Shown in pieces: positions 12,057 to 24,132 of a DNA stretch of 64,000 nucleotides. How positions within the stretch are numbered: position 1 is the stretch's first letter; every line of letters starts with the position of its first letter. A model generated the notes under the pieces. It searched no databases, was not told the DNA's origin, and was given only the letters and a program-made list of their open reading frames with translations. Source of the DNA: Bretschneidera sinensis (Eukaryota; Streptophyta; Magnoliopsida; Brassicales; Akaniaceae). The DNA is taken from NCBI GenBank assembly GCA_023935145.1, contig CM043698.1, positions 143,944,001 to 144,008,000 on the forward strand, in the 5' to 3' direction. The position numbers and the translations under genes were made by a program.

Positions 12057-13840
12057 GATGAAATTTGTGTCTCATTATGAGCAAGGGTGCCTTAGTTGCA
12101 GGAACACTTTTGACGGATTTTACCTATCTGAATGGGGGAGTGAAACTACTCCCTATGAGAATAAAGGCTAATTCTCTATAGCACTCATAAATCCGGGATA
12201 AATCACATGGTCGTAACGTGTTGGTTTTGAAAGCTCAATGAGACACCTAGATTGTTGTGTGTGTGATGTAATCTCTTATTTCCTTTAGGCAATCATAGTT
12301 CAAAATTTAGTTCACTACCGGCTCTAGAGCATAAATTATTGACTCATTAAGTAAAGGTTCAAAACATTGCTACCTTTATTATGCACAATATTGCCTCTCA
12401 ACCCATATGATTTAATTTCTTCTATTTTTTTTTTATTAAAATGAGGAGGGAATTGTTGTATAAGTTAATAACAAAAAAATATATGGGTGAATTAGATACC
12501 CAATCCATCATCTTCGAATTATAGGTGATATATTTTTTTTGTTTTATATTTGTTATGAAATTTAATAAATTATGTGTTTATATATAATTTTTATATATGA
12601 GTAACAACATTATATATGATGAAATAAGAGTACATTCTTTAAAAACTTAAGATTTATTTAGAATAAAAAATATTATACAGTGGTTTGAGCATAATTCGAC
12701 CGTAATCACATATCTTTTCCAAAAAATGAGGTTTCAAGTAAGAATACCACGCCTTTAGTTATAAGCGTTTGTTGGTATTAAACCTAGACTTTCATGGCAT
12801 AAATGTGATAACTATTATCTACTTTCATAATTTACAGTTGACTTTTGAGCTAAAAATTTCGAAAAAAATATCTCCAAACTGTGCATTTTGGATAAGATGT
12901 TGTTTAGGGTCAGATTTAAGCAAGTTTAAATCAATTTCACTTATAGATCACATATTCAAATTATTAACGTAAAGTAATTTTTTTGGGGTTTTACTAATTT
13001 TACATGGATTTTTTTAGTTAATAAGTTTGTATATGAGAATTCCTTGGTTAAATTAAGAAAACCAATCTTTACTTAGTAATATCCTTACGTTATAATAAAC
13101 GGTATTTTATAATTAATTTACAATTTATATATAATTTAAGTACAGTCAACTAAGTTTCTCAATATTTTAAGGATGGTAACATTGTTAGAGTATAATTTGT
13201 TAATGTCAAAATAATATTACTTAAAATGATAAAATTTTCTTTATGTTATTTTTTCCTTTAAGATTCTATTGCGGATAATCTTTTCAATTCTAGTTATATT
13301 TCTTTAATCTTAACATATCATGCTCTGACAATAAATCAATATTAAAAGTTAATAGAAAAAACTTTTTGTACAACTTTGAAAATAACATTTTTAAATTTTA
13401 AATAATTATGATGACAAAATATAAAATGAAAATATCATCAAATATAATATTTTATTAAATTTAACGGGTTGTTAATTTAAAAAAAAGTTGTGGGAATCTT
13501 ATTTTATTGTTTTTCAACTTTTAACCTTAATATATTGGCATATTAAATAGAAAAATACAAAATTGCAAGTATAATTTTAATTGAAGTGATGTATACATAA
13601 ATTTAATTTTTTTAACATAATTTTTTTTTGTTTTTCATATCTATTTCCAGTGTGAGCGAAATAAGTGTATATTAAGTAGAAAGTTGTTAAATTTATCTTA
13701 TTCCTTCTCAAAATATTTCACTACCCCTTTTCAAAATTCAAACCCCGAAGAGAAAAGGTCAGATTACGTGCTCAACAGGTTTCCCGGTACCACCTCAAAC
13801 CACGCTGTGCTCTCTTCTCCCTTTTCCCATATTACCCCTG
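12057..13840. other. gene-free AT-rich spacer
   Basis: I see no gene, RNA or clear repeat here. The short open frames are AT-rich chance frames without recognisable domains. Base composition shifts toward C and T near 13.7 kb, where the methyltransferase promoter region begins. Confidence 0.5.
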
Positions 13841-14679
13841 AACACACTATACATACCAGAATCCCAGTGGCCAACCACTCCGTTCCTCTCTCTCTCCCCA
13901 AATCCGTACATCTCCGCCCACTGAGTGAGCATTTCAGTTAAGTTTTTGGTTCTTTATCTCAAATCTGCAAGTTGTTGCTTTTTTATTCTTTTAGTTTCTT
14001 CTCTATAAAAATTCAAGAAAACCCACAAAGCGACGAAGCCAAAGCGAGTGAAATGGTGGAGACGAGATCATCCTTATACCTCCTTCGAATAACAGACCTG
14101 ACATTTGCAGATTTATTATTGCCATTACCGTGTTAAACGATGATGATTCTCTCTCTTTCTCTGTATCTTTTTATGTTGTAACTTTTCTTGGGTTCTTATT
14201 ATTGATTGGAGATAAAAGTAGAACAGGGGATTCTGGTACTTGGAATAGCTGCTATGTTCTCTGTGTTTTCATCTTTTGGGATCGACAGGGACTTATTCTT
14301 TCTGCTGAGTTTTCCCACGTGGATCTGTTGATTTGAACTGATATTGAAGCTTTTTCGTTACTGGTGGTGCCGTTTGGTTGCTGAGAAAGAAGAGGAAAAA
14401 AAGAATAAAAAAACCCATTTCAGCTTGAAGTGGCATTATCTTCTCCTGATCAAATCCAAATATTCAACTTTCCTTTCTCGGTGAGTGAACGAATTCCCCA
14501 ACTCGAAAATAAATTTTTTTTTTTTTTCCATATCCAAAAGAAGTCTAAGGATCATACTTGATTATCTGTGATAATTAAAACTCAATTTCTTATTTTACTT
14601 TATTCACTGACTAACTCGTACTTTCAGGTCTTGAAATCGATTAAAATTCAAACAAAAAGAAAAAAAAAATCAAAGTAAA
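13841..14679 (+). promoter_or_regulatory. core promoter, 5'UTR and 5'UTR intron of the methyltransferase gene
   Basis: A TATA-like ACTATACATACC at about 13845 is followed by a CT-rich stretch (CTCTCTCTCTCCCC near 13890), common around plant transcription starts. A likely 5'UTR intron runs from donor CTCG|GTGAGTG at 14481 to acceptor CTTTCAG ending at 14627. The spliced leader then continues about 52 bases to the ATG at 14680, which lies in an A-rich context. Exact start site is inferred. Confidence 0.55.
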
Positions 14680-15658
14680 ATGGGAAAAACAACTGGTAGC
14701 AGAGATTGGACACAGATCTACGCTATATACGGCATGGACCAGTGGCAGACGCTAGTCTTCCTCTTGTGCCACGCGATCCTCTTCTCTGTCTTGTCCGTGC
14801 TGTTCTTGTTTTACTTCGATCCAATCTGCGTGTTCTTAGGGTCCTTCATGTTCTTCTCCAGCGCCGGCGCGGCTCGTTTCGCTGCCGGCTTCAGCGGTGC
14901 GGTCACAGCTCTCTCGGCCGTCAGCCTGTTTTTCACGGCGGCGAACTTCTTCTACTCCGCCGTGCCGCTCCACTATGACATGGCACAGCGCATGGTCGGC
15001 TCCGTCAACGACTGGTCAACGGTCAAGCTGGCCCTCGACCTCGGCTGCGGCCGCGGCATCCTGCTCAATGCGGTGGCCACGCAGCTAAAGAAGACAGGGA
15101 GTTCGGGTCGGGTCGTCGGGTTGGACAGGTCTAAACGGACAACCCTGTCCACTCTCCGGACCGCCAACATGGAAGGTTTGTGTCTTTTGATTAACTAATA
15201 ATTTTGTTCACAAAATTTACTAACAATAGTAAAATCGAATAATTACTATTTAGTTAATTTATATTTTTACTATAGGTGTACAAGAGTACGTCACGTGCCG
15301 GGAAGGTGATGTGAGGAGGCTACCATTTTGGGACAACTGTTTTGATGTGGTGGTATCAGCTACGTTCGTCCACACCGTAGGCAAAGAGTATGGGCATCGG
15401 ACGGTGGAGGCTTCCGCTGAGAGGATGCGGGTTCTAGGCGAGATGGTGAGGGTCCTGAAGCCCTGTGGTGTCGGGGTGGTGTGGGACCTACTGCACGTGC
15501 CGGAGTATGTCCGGCTGTTGCAAGAACTGAAGATGGAGGACATCAGGGTTTCTGAGCGTGTAACGGCGTTCATGGTCAGCAGCCACATCGTATCATTTCG
15601 GAAGCCTAGTCAGCACATTGCGGGACCCTGTGAAGTCAGACTGGATTGGAGATGCTGA
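14680..15658 (+). CDS. membrane-anchored SAM-dependent methyltransferase (292 aa)
   Basis: Two exons, 14680-15175 and 15276-15658, joined by a 100-bp GT-AG phase-1 intron; TGA at 15656-15658. The N-terminus (residues ~24-95) is strongly hydrophobic, with two to three likely membrane segments. A class I Rossmann methyltransferase fold follows, with motif I Leu-Asp-Leu-Gly-Cys-Gly-Arg-Gly at residues 119-126, an acidic Val-Val-Gly-Leu-Asp-Arg around the second strand, and Phe-Asp-Val-Val-Val-Ser later. It reads end to end like the plant proteins At5g54400 and At3g15530 (UbiE/COQ5-like annotation, from memory). Substrate is unknown, and the anchor suggests action at a membrane surface. The first exon is markedly GC-rich compared with its surroundings. 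The gene appears complete, without frameshifts. Confidence 0.93.
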
Positions 15659-15965
15659 TGTGGCAATATATATTATTAATAGTTTGGAAGGGGCAAAAGA
15701 GGAGAATTATACATAAAATCAGTTTTTTTTTAAATTATTATTAATTACTATAGATAAATGTCTGGGGAGACGAAGCCGAACCAGATGCTTTGATGGAGAT
15801 GTATACATATAATATTAGCTTTGATATGGTAATCAACTGAGAATTGATGCCTAAAATGTGAATCAGAATTTCCGAATTTTATATGAGCTCCAGCAAGAAA
15901 TTATTCAATACTCATGGAATATTATTCATTCCTCTTACATACATGTGTATTTCATAAAAAAAAAT
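15659..15965 (+). other. methyltransferase 3'UTR and spacer
   Basis: AT-rich sequence after the stop codon with several possible polyadenylation contexts; no coding potential. It runs up to the left end of the terminal-inverted-repeat element beginning near 15966. Confidence 0.5.
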
Positions 15966-15971
15966 TAAAAT

Positions 15972-17241
15972 TAAATTACATAAAAAATCCGAGGGTTTGA
16001 TTTTGTTATGAAACTGAATATATAATTTAAACTTTTTTAATTTTAGTAGAAGAATTAAAAAAAATAATGTTTGGATAGTAAAAAAGTGAAAGAAAATTTT
16101 TATTTTCAACGTTATAATGGTTTATTAAGTCAGATAATGAATTCAAAGAATTATTCAAACTTTAAAGTCACATATATCCCATACAAATTTTACTATATCA
16201 TCATAGAGGTCTATATATCTTTTCTAAACATTTTCTTTCCAGTTTTTAACAAACCAAACACCATTCTTCTACCTTTGCAAAAATCAAACAATCAACACAA
16301 ATCAAATGAGCAGATTCTCCCATTCTCTCTCCACCACATTTATGTGAAAAATCAACACAGGAAGGAGATCGCGCGATCTGGGAAAAGGAAAGAGGAAGGA
16401 GGAAGGAGGTGATGTGGAGGAGGGAGGAAGGAGCTGATGTGGAGGAGGGAGGAAAGAGGAGGAAGAAGAGGAGGGATAGTCAGTGCGAAAGAGGGAGGGA
16501 GGAGGAAAAGGAGGTCGGCGCAGAAGAGGAAAGAGAGTCGGCCTGGAGGAGGGAGGAAAGAGGAGGAAAAAGAGTTGGTTGAACAATCTGGGAAGAGGAG
16601 AGAGGAAGGAGGAAGAGCACACGATTTGGGAAAATAAGGAAGAGAGGGAGGAGAGAGGAGGAAAAGGAAGAGGAAGAAGAATGAGCAGCCGCACGATCTA
16701 GGAAGAGGAGGAGAGAGGGAAGAAGATGAGGAAGAAGGAAGCGGTGCATATATGGGGAAGGCGGGAGAGGGGCGGCATGGAGGAGAGAGGAAGAAGAAGA
16801 AAGAGGAGGAGAGAGAGAGTCAGCATGGAGAAGGGATGAAGATGAAGAAGAAGGAGAAAGAGGAGGAGAGAGGAAGAAGATGGAGGAGAAGGAGACAGGA
16901 GAAGAGAGGAAGAAGAAGGAGGAGAGAGGAAGAAACGGTCTGGAGGAGAAGAAGAAGAGAAAGGATTAAATTCTCTCTTGAAATTAAAAACAAAAAGATT
17001 AAATTACATAGTAAACCTTATTGTTTAGCTCAGTTTCATAACAAATCCTTAGATTGAAGATAAAGTTAACACCGTTAACTCTGGTGCAAATAGTGTCAAT
17101 CACACAGTTTAATATGAATCAAAGTAAACCCTAGGCTTTGTTATGAATTTGAGTCAAATCATAGGGTTTAGTGTGAATCAAAGTAAACTTTAGGGTTTGT
17201 TATGAAACTGCGTCAAACCACAAGATTTTTTATGTAATTTA
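15972..17241. mobile_element. terminal-inverted-repeat element carrying a purine tract
   Basis: TAAATTACATAAAAAATC at 15972-15989 is the exact inverse complement of 17224-17241, and the similarity continues inward (GGTTTGA, GTTATGAAACTG). A TAAAATTAA nonamer occurs at 15966-15974 and again at 17245-17253, a possible 9-bp target duplication of the MULE type, though such AT-rich strings can recur by chance and the left copy overlaps the repeat. Just inside the right end a ~55-bp motif with GAATCAAAGTAAAC and GGTTTGTTATGAA is repeated (17110-17215). No transposase is present, so this would be a non-autonomous, probably MULE-like element. Confidence 0.55.
16365..16970. repeat. ~600-bp near-pure purine (GA/GGA) tract
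   Basis: Almost every base on the + strand is A or G, built from drifting GGAGGAGG, GAAGAAG and GAGAGGAAG units. An internal duplication is visible (GGAGGTGATGTGGAGG next to GGAGCTGATGTGGAGG at about 16405-16450). Long open frames on both strands arise because purine runs lack stop codons; they encode only Arg/Glu/Lys/Gly or Ser/Pro/Leu low-complexity strings and are not annotated as genes. Such tracts can form triplex or other non-B DNA. Confidence 0.9.
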
Positions 17242-17304
17242 GCCTAAAATTAACGAGTCGATCCCATATGAATCAGAGAGAAAGAGGTAATGCTCCAAAA
17301 ATTA

Positions 17305-17488
17305 AGTGGTGATACCATGGATCTAGTTCTATGGTACCAGGAAAATCCACTAGTAATCACGGAAAAATTGAATAGTAATTTAAAAAAAAAATTAAATATC
17401 AAAGTTACTACTCAACTTCCTTGAATTACTAAAAACTTTTTCGGTTCTGTAGTAACTCCCACAGAATCAAATCCGTGGGATCACCACT
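17305..17488. mobile_element. fold-back MITE, copy A
   Basis: AGTGGTGATACCATGGAT at the left pairs with the inverse of ATCCGTGGGATCACCACT at the right, and the pairing continues through most of the ~184 bp (for example CACTAGTAATCACGG against TTGAATTACTAAAAAC). The copy at 19943-20130 has the same layout. No coding capacity; the whole element could form a long hairpin if transcribed. Confidence 0.7.
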
Positions 17489-19942
17489 CCCAGAAATATT
17501 GAATAATTTCTCATTATATTTGAATGCTCAATTTTAAGCTTCTTTTAATATTTTGGTTGAAGTGTGGACATTAATGTCCATGTCACTAACTACAGTAGCT
17601 ATTGTAGTTACTTTAGGACCTTAGATAATTATGTTTGAATGTTAGATACAATCATGCAAAAGAGATTAAGTGTGACCTTGCCTGCAGCCTGCCTGAAAAC
17701 TGGAGCAATGTTGACAAATTTTTCAAAAGATAACTCAAGTGTGATACTTCTTGGTGGGATGCAACTTTGTGGAGGTTATTACTTGATGGGAATTGATGTA
17801 GGGTTTTAGGGGGGTTGTTTGGTCGCTATCCTTAATCTTAATTTGATGGTGAAACATGTGGAGTGAGATTAAGGTTAGATTTGAATCAACTCTGCCATCT
17901 TAAGTTGAAATTTGGGTAATATGGATTTTGTTCCAAGAATTAGGATTCTTTTTAGTAATTTGAATTTTTTTTCTTTCCGAAATACACTATTGGATGAATG
18001 CCACATCAACACTATGGATGATGTGACATTCATTCAATAATACATTTGGAAAAAAATTTTCCCAAGTTATTGGAGATGATCTTCTCCCCCTTATTTCAAT
18101 GCTCCCAAAATTTGAATTGTGTTAAGTGTTTAGATTTTTTATTCCTTAGTCATTCTAATGGGTGATTTTGTTTCTTTCCTTTCTTTTGAAGAAATAGAAA
18201 AAAGGAAAGAAAGTCCACAAATCATGTGAAACATATGCAAAGACCCTTTTGCATGATATTGACAAGATGCCTAAAGTCTGTGTTTTGGAGTAACAAAAAT
18301 CTAATGTGTAGAAAGACAGTAGGGCCTTGGCAAGGAATGCCAGTAGAATTGCTATCACTGTACATGAAAATGTACAATGTCATGCTTTCGCATGTTCTCT
18401 CTTGAATCTTGATGTCTTAGTCTATGGAATCTGTAAGATTAGATTTTGAGGTTCTTCCATGTGCAATGTGTTTAATAAAAATTCATCATTTAACATTGCG
18501 AGCCCAGATTCAAATGGGAGTGGAGATATTGGTTTGGTTAACTATGATTAAGAGGGAAACAGTAGCCTCTCGACTGGTAGCTTGTAGTTGTTGTCCATTT
18601 TGATCGGATGGAACCAAAATTTGGGTGGATCAGCAAAGAAATTTTAAATTTTAGAAAGTAAATCTCATTTTCTGATTCTCTCTCTTTCTCCCCCTCATTC
18701 CGCTCTCTGAATATCTCTTATTCCTCTTTTCAACTTTTCTTGCTTTGTATTAGAAATATTGACACGCGAGTGAAGAGATGAGAAAACGTAATTTCATATG
18801 AAAAAAAAATTTAAATTAGTGCTATGTCCTCTTTCTTTTTGTTGGTCTATGCTAGTAGGTCTTATTTTGTTTGCCTTGTCTTTCTTCTCCTCCCTTTATT
18901 TGAAGGTGAAGACCTCTTTATATGGGCATAGCACGCTGTTGAGTTTTTAAGGATGGACACTATTAGATTGGGGTCTCAATGTTTCGAGCCACACAACGGA
19001 CGATTCTTTGTACTTGAAGTATGATTTTTTTGTGAACTGTTTCGTCACCGTGTCACGAAATATAGCCTCAATAGTGGGCCCGAGTCATTTCGTTACTCGG
19101 GAGTTATTGGGTGGCCACGCGTTGGGCTATCATTGGGCCGCACTATTAGGATCACTTCAGAATCAAAACATATTGATTTAAGATTTTAAGTTTATATGGT
19201 CTCTATCATCATGTATTTGAGCTTTTGTTTGATGAACTCAATCAAAAATTTCTAATCTGAATGAGAGTTATTTTTTTTTCAAACCTTCCTAATTTACCTA
19301 CCAAATATGTATGGTAAAACTAAGTTTTGTCAAGCAATTGGGCATCCCAAAAGCACATTGAGCATCATTTTCTTTTCCAGTTGCATCTTTGGTATTCTGC
19401 CTTACAAAAAAGAAAATCCGAGCATAGTGCTGCATAAGAATCTCTATTTATTTAAGAAAAGCCTGATACAATAATAAATGCACCATGTGTCTAACCATCT
19501 TCGAATTGTCACATTGAAGCTCCATGTTCTGTCCTGAAACATTTTAATTGCACCATGTGGCTGATGACTTTCAGCTTATGCGACTCATTTGTTTAACCAT
19601 CTTCACAAAAGCATAGCATGCTTCTTTTACTTTGTGTCCTGAGCTCACATTTACCCATTCACAAAGCTCATTTTGTTTTCAATTATTTAAAGGAGAGTTT
19701 ATGAAATTTTATTTTTTATAAATAGAAATTAAATTAAAAACTTTTTTTTATAAAAAATATATATATATTTTTTTATCTATATTGATGTTATATACAAGTA
19801 GTATAATGATTAATTTGATAATTAAATAAGCATGTATTATCTCATAACTCACACAAGAGTCCACAATACTACCACAACCCACATAAAAGCCCACAATACT
19901 ACCACAAGTTACCTAAAGTAATAGAAATAATTGATAAATAAA
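17489..19942. other. gene-free spacer
   Basis: I see no gene or complete element. A MITE-like end (GGGGGGTTGTTTGGTCGC at about 17812) resembles Tourist termini but no partner was located. Short direct repeats such as CACCATGTG near 19480 and 19550 appear without larger structure. Confidence 0.45.
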
Positions 19943-20130
19943 GAGTAATGATACCACTATATCGAAAAAGTCAACTAGTAATTATAAGAAAATTAAGTAG
20001 TAACGTCGGTATTTAAATTATTTTATTTTTTAAAAAATAATTACCATTCATTTTCCTCTTGATTACTAGTGAACTTTTTCAGTTTCATAGTAACTCTTAC
20101 CATAGAATTGGGTCCGTGAGATCATTACTC
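19943..20130. mobile_element. fold-back MITE, copy B
   Basis: GAGTAATGATACCAC at the left is the near inverse complement of GTGAGATCATTACTC at the right; the internal blocks AACTAGTAATTAT and GATTACTAGTGAAC also pair. Length and block order match the copy at 17305-17488, so the two belong to one family. Confidence 0.7.
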
Positions 20131-22539
20131 ATATATAAATCAAACAAATAACTCACATACTTTGTGAAACTAACCTAAGATCTTATAGTTTCGAAGTCTC
20201 AACTTTGATCACTAGATCAAAATCTCATCAAAAAAAACTGAATTTGTGCTTGGACAATGATTTTTACGACTGTTTCATCAAACATAAAATAATTTTTAAC
20301 TTTATAATTGTTTTATTAAAAACTATTTTGAAAATGATAAACTTTTAGAATTGCTTAACAAATGGCACTCAAATAAGTGTTGTTTAATTGAGATGTTATG
20401 GGAAGATGGAGCAAAGAAAAGATGGGTCCCAAAATTAAATTAGAGATGATTTATCAATTCAACTAGATATGATAAGAGGTGGTCTCAAATAAGTCCATGT
20501 GTAACATAATTAATTATAGAACAAATGATATTTTGGCTTGTAAATTGCAATTTTGTGGAGATCATGGATGGATTGAAAGATTTGAGTTTATGGTATGGTA
20601 TGGTTGTTGTCTTGTCACCATCGTAGGCTATGGTAGGGAAACACTTACTCAAGAGTGGGGAGTGGACATTACTTAGTTGGGTAAGCTAAGAGTGTGAGGA
20701 ATGGAATTCATTTCATATGGTTAATAATAATAATAAATTTATTATAAAATTGAGTTAATTTGTGGTAAATTTATAAAAATTTGATAGAATTTACAAATAA
20801 ATTCTATAAAATGAAAGACAAAAAATCATGTTAACCAAAATACTCTATCTTCTTTCATTTATCTCTGTCTTCCTTTCTCTCATTTTTTGAATTTTTTATT
20901 TATTCAAAATATTTTAAAAACGAAAATTCAATTAAGCTTTTTTAATTTAATATAAAAAGCTAAACATGATTTTTTTATTTTTTTTTAAAAATAAAATAAA
21001 TTTAATTTTTATTTTATTCTAATCGAAATGTAAAAGAGTACTACTATTAATGCACCCATTTTGTAAATTTAAAAAACTTGAATGATAATTACTATTTAAA
21101 ATTTGGCAAAGTGTTTGTCGTTGGATGTATACTAAAAATATCTATAATTTTGTGGAAGATTATAGGACCACTTTTTTGTGTTTGTGAATATTGCACTAAC
21201 CTATTTTGAAAAGTCTGAAATAAAACCAACTTCCTTTTGATTTTTTTAAGAACAACCTATTTCATTCATAAAAAAATAAAAAGCAAGGTAATTGCCTAAT
21301 TTCTAAAGGTGTGTGTTTCTTTAGTAATTTTTTGTATTAAAAAAAACTAGTAATTGGTAAAGAGATGGTTAGATGATCTTTTTATCTCAAAAGTTTAAAT
21401 TGCTAAAAAAAAATTACTTTTTAAAATTTAATATTTTCTCTCTTGTATTCTCATAAAAAAAATCCCCTTCACTTGCAAACTATTTTTTTTTAGAGTAAGC
21501 ACTTGCACTCCATTACAACATATTGCATACTATCGTGGTTTTGTTTTAAAAACTTAAGTGCACGATTGTTTACGAACAAAATTATAGTGGGATATCATTA
21601 AGATTATAGTAGAATAGAATTATAACGGATTAAAATGATATTATCTTAATTTTATATTTAATTTATAATATTGATTAATTGATATTAAAGTAAGATTATA
21701 AATTAAAAGACCATCCTATTATTTACTATTAATTTTTAATTTTCCAAACTTTCTTACCAACCAAACAATATTTTAAGAGAGATCCACCTTTTAATTTTCT
21801 TTACCTTTCTCCACAATTGAACCAGCAGTGAGGACCCAAATATAGGTTTTCTAAATTTTTCATTGGATTTTCTCGGCTGCTAAACAAAGGCTCCAAGAAT
21901 TACTCCCAATTGGTGAAGAAGAAAAAGAATTGGTAGAGGATTCAAAATTTCAAGTTGCAAGCATATTATTAAGCTCACTTAGAAGAAAAAAAACAAAAAG
22001 AATTTTTTTTACCCTGATCGATGAGTCAAAACGAAGAAAAAGGCAAAGAAGAAGGAGGTGAAGGAGAAGAAGAAGGATACCCTGATTGGTGAGTCAGAGC
22101 GAAGAAAAAGAAGAAAGCGAAGGAGAAGACGAAAAAAAGAGAAGAAGAGGGTCTGTCAGTGGCAAAATTGGAAGAAAAAAAATTAGTCTATGACTTAGAA
22201 TTAATTTTGTCCCATGAGAGATTGGACAAAATTTATGGAATTAAAATTAAATTTATCCCGTACTAATTTTACATGAACAATAAATATTTCTAATCAAACA
22301 TAAAATTAATTATTCATTGTAAAATTAAAATAATCTATCCCATCTCGATCTTCACAATCCTAAAGAGTTGAGCTAAGAGTTGAAAAGTCCTTAAAAAAAC
22401 AAATTTGATTTGGAGAGTATTATATAATATAATAATTGGGCAATTGGCTTCTACTGTATTGGTCCAAGTAAAGCGAAATATTTTCTTAAGGCTCTGTTGT
22501 TGTTGTAGTTATATAAAATTAAGAGAATTACCATACTAC
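20131..22539. other. gene-free spacer, possible decayed TIR element with GA-rich filling
   Basis: No supported gene. Near 21560-22350, AT-rich arms with TTCTTACCAACCAAACAAT on one side and TAATCAAACATAAAATTAA on the other enclose a UTR-like segment (~21780-21960). They also enclose a GA-rich two-copy tandem repeat at about 22010-22140, whose units start TACCCTGAT(C/T)G(A/G)TGAGTCA. This could be a TIR element that picked up gene-flank sequence, but the ends are not well enough preserved to define. Confidence 0.35.
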
Positions 22540-22611
22540 GGTCCCATGGTCTAGTGGTCAGGACATTGGACTCTGAATCCAGTAACCCGAGTTCAAATCT
22601 CGGTGGGACCT
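22540..22611 (+). tRNA. tRNA-Gln (anticodon CUG)
   Basis: A 72-nt cloverleaf. The 7-bp acceptor stem is GGTCCCA paired with TGGGACC, the D-arm/A-box region is TGGTCTAGTGG, the anticodon loop ACTCTGAAT carries CTG, and the T-arm/B-box is GAGTTCAAATC. Discriminator base is T at 22611. No intron; CCA is not encoded, as expected for a nuclear eukaryotic tRNA. It matches the standard plant cytosolic tRNA-Gln. Confidence 0.96.
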
Positions 22612-22616
22612 TTTTT
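22612..22616 (+). terminator. RNA polymerase III T-run terminator of tRNA-Gln
   Basis: A run of T residues follows directly after the acceptor stem, the usual polymerase III termination signal. Confidence 0.85.
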
Positions 22617-22643
22617 CTTCTGCCTACTTCAGTTTATTTTTAA

Positions 22644-22791
22644 GCTGTGGGGAGAAAAAATTACATTGAGAAAGTGTTTTTTTCTTAGGCAGAAACAGTA
22701 TAAACTAGTGTATGGCCTGATTTTGATACCTCAAACTCTTGTACAGATGAAAAAGATTTCCATTGATTAGGATTTGAAATTTTATGCTGCA
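22644..22791 (-). pseudogene. duplicated fragment of TRS130 (exon 12 end plus intron 12 start)
   Basis: This stretch matches 29740-29885 inside the intact TRS130 gene over about 148 bp, in the same orientation. Shared blocks include GCAGAAACAGTATAAAC, GATTTTGATACCTCAAACTC and GATTTCCAT followed by GGATTTGAAATT. The original spans the exon 12 donor site (exon up to 29824, intron from 29823 downward), so both exon and intron sequence were copied. It is therefore a DNA-level duplication, not a retrocopy. It lies about 30 bp after the tRNA-Gln gene and 1.3 kb past the TRS130 stop codon. It has no coding role on its own. Confidence 0.88.
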
Positions 22792-22831
22792 CCCCTTCTT
22801 AACCAATTTTTACATCTTAGAAGCCTTGCCT

Positions 22832-22857
22832 TCTCTCTCTCTCTCTCTCTCTCTCTC
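22832..22857. repeat. (CT)n microsatellite
   Basis: An uninterrupted CT dinucleotide run of about 13 units, likely length-polymorphic. Confidence 0.9.
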
Positions 22858-24132
22858 ATCCTCACACACAATGAACAGAGATTGACATCTTAATAGATTT
22901 CACATTGCTGATTCATGCTTATACATGGTCAAATGGGTTTATGCATATGCTTAAAATTTCTATCTTGATTTTCATGGAAAAATTGGCTCAAACTTGAAAG
23001 TGTTCAATTTGTATTTTAGATATTTTACACAGCAGGTTATTCAAGTGTGTTAATTTCATATTTTCTGATTGAATTGCTGTTAAAATGAAGAAGGAAACAC
23101 TGAAAAGGAACTTTTTTTCTACTGGGCTGCCATTTTGAAATTTTTTGGAAAGCATCCAAAAATGTTTGGTTGTATTAAAAATTCCTGAATTTAATTTCTT
23201 GATGTTCCTTGCTTGCTGCAATTTCTGAATTGATGTTGTATTAGACTGTAATTGTACAAGATAAAATCGAGGATAGCTGCTTCGAGAAAAGAGAGCGAGT
23301 GGGCATAGAGAGATGATCTCCAAGAAAATGGTTTTCAAAGGAGGAGACAAGAAGAGAAAAATTCTGTTTGCCAGCCAAGAAAATTTTAGAGATGGTAAAG
23401 ATGATGACAGCTTAGAAAATTGTTATCAGACATTATTGCCCCAAGACTAATGGAGTGTGCTACAAGATCTGTTTTTGTTGCGAAAATTTGCTCAAAGGTA
23501 AAACGAAAATGAGTAAACCTCAAGATATTTATTACAATCAAAGCCTGTCAAAGGTAATACTCTCTGGACCGCCGGTTCAGACCCTCAGAGCCTGAAGGGG
23601 ACGCAATCTGTTAAAATGTTATATATCTTAAAATATATTCAAGAGAGAAAATAAAAGACAATGAAATACCTACTAGGTTTCATCCATAAGAAACATGAAA
23701 TATCATCAACAAATACAAGCCATTCAGCGGCGACAATACACTCCCACTCAATACTTTATTTTTATATTAAAACAAATGTTGCCTACAAAAATTTATAAAA
23801 GAAGAAAATCACGCCTGTGCCGATCTCTATACTGCGTTTTACAATGAAGAGTACAAAAGTTACACTGTACACGAGGAAGGATGCTATATAACTGCCGATG
23901 TAGAGACCACCCAAATAACTGCCAAATCTCATCTCGAAACAACTTTCTTGATTTTCCAACAATCGGGAGAAACACAGATGTACAAATTTTAAGGGTAGTC
24001 AAAATTGGATATACCTAGTAATCTTTTCTAGTTGTAACATTGATCGAATGGAAAAACTTAACCAATCAAATAGAGTGGAAAACTATAACTACCTTGGATA
24101 ACTGGAACAGATGCGCAGAAAGTGGCGGGCTA
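22858..24132 (-). other. spacer and TRS130 3'UTR
   Basis: No coding exon. Because TRS130 ends at 24133 on the - strand, the right half (from roughly 23750) is probably its 3'UTR; an AT-rich stretch at 23750-23770 could supply the polyadenylation context. The left half looks like ordinary spacer. Confidence 0.5.

Noticed and set aside
13684..13941. An 85-codon open frame upstream of the methyltransferase
   Set aside because: It covers the CT-rich promoter/leader region, has Ser/Pro/His-rich low-complexity content and no homology I recognise.
16302..17057. Several overlapping open frames of 66-130 codons
   Set aside because: They come from the purine tract, which lacks stop codons by composition. 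The products are low-complexity Arg/Glu/Gly or Ser/Pro/Leu strings.
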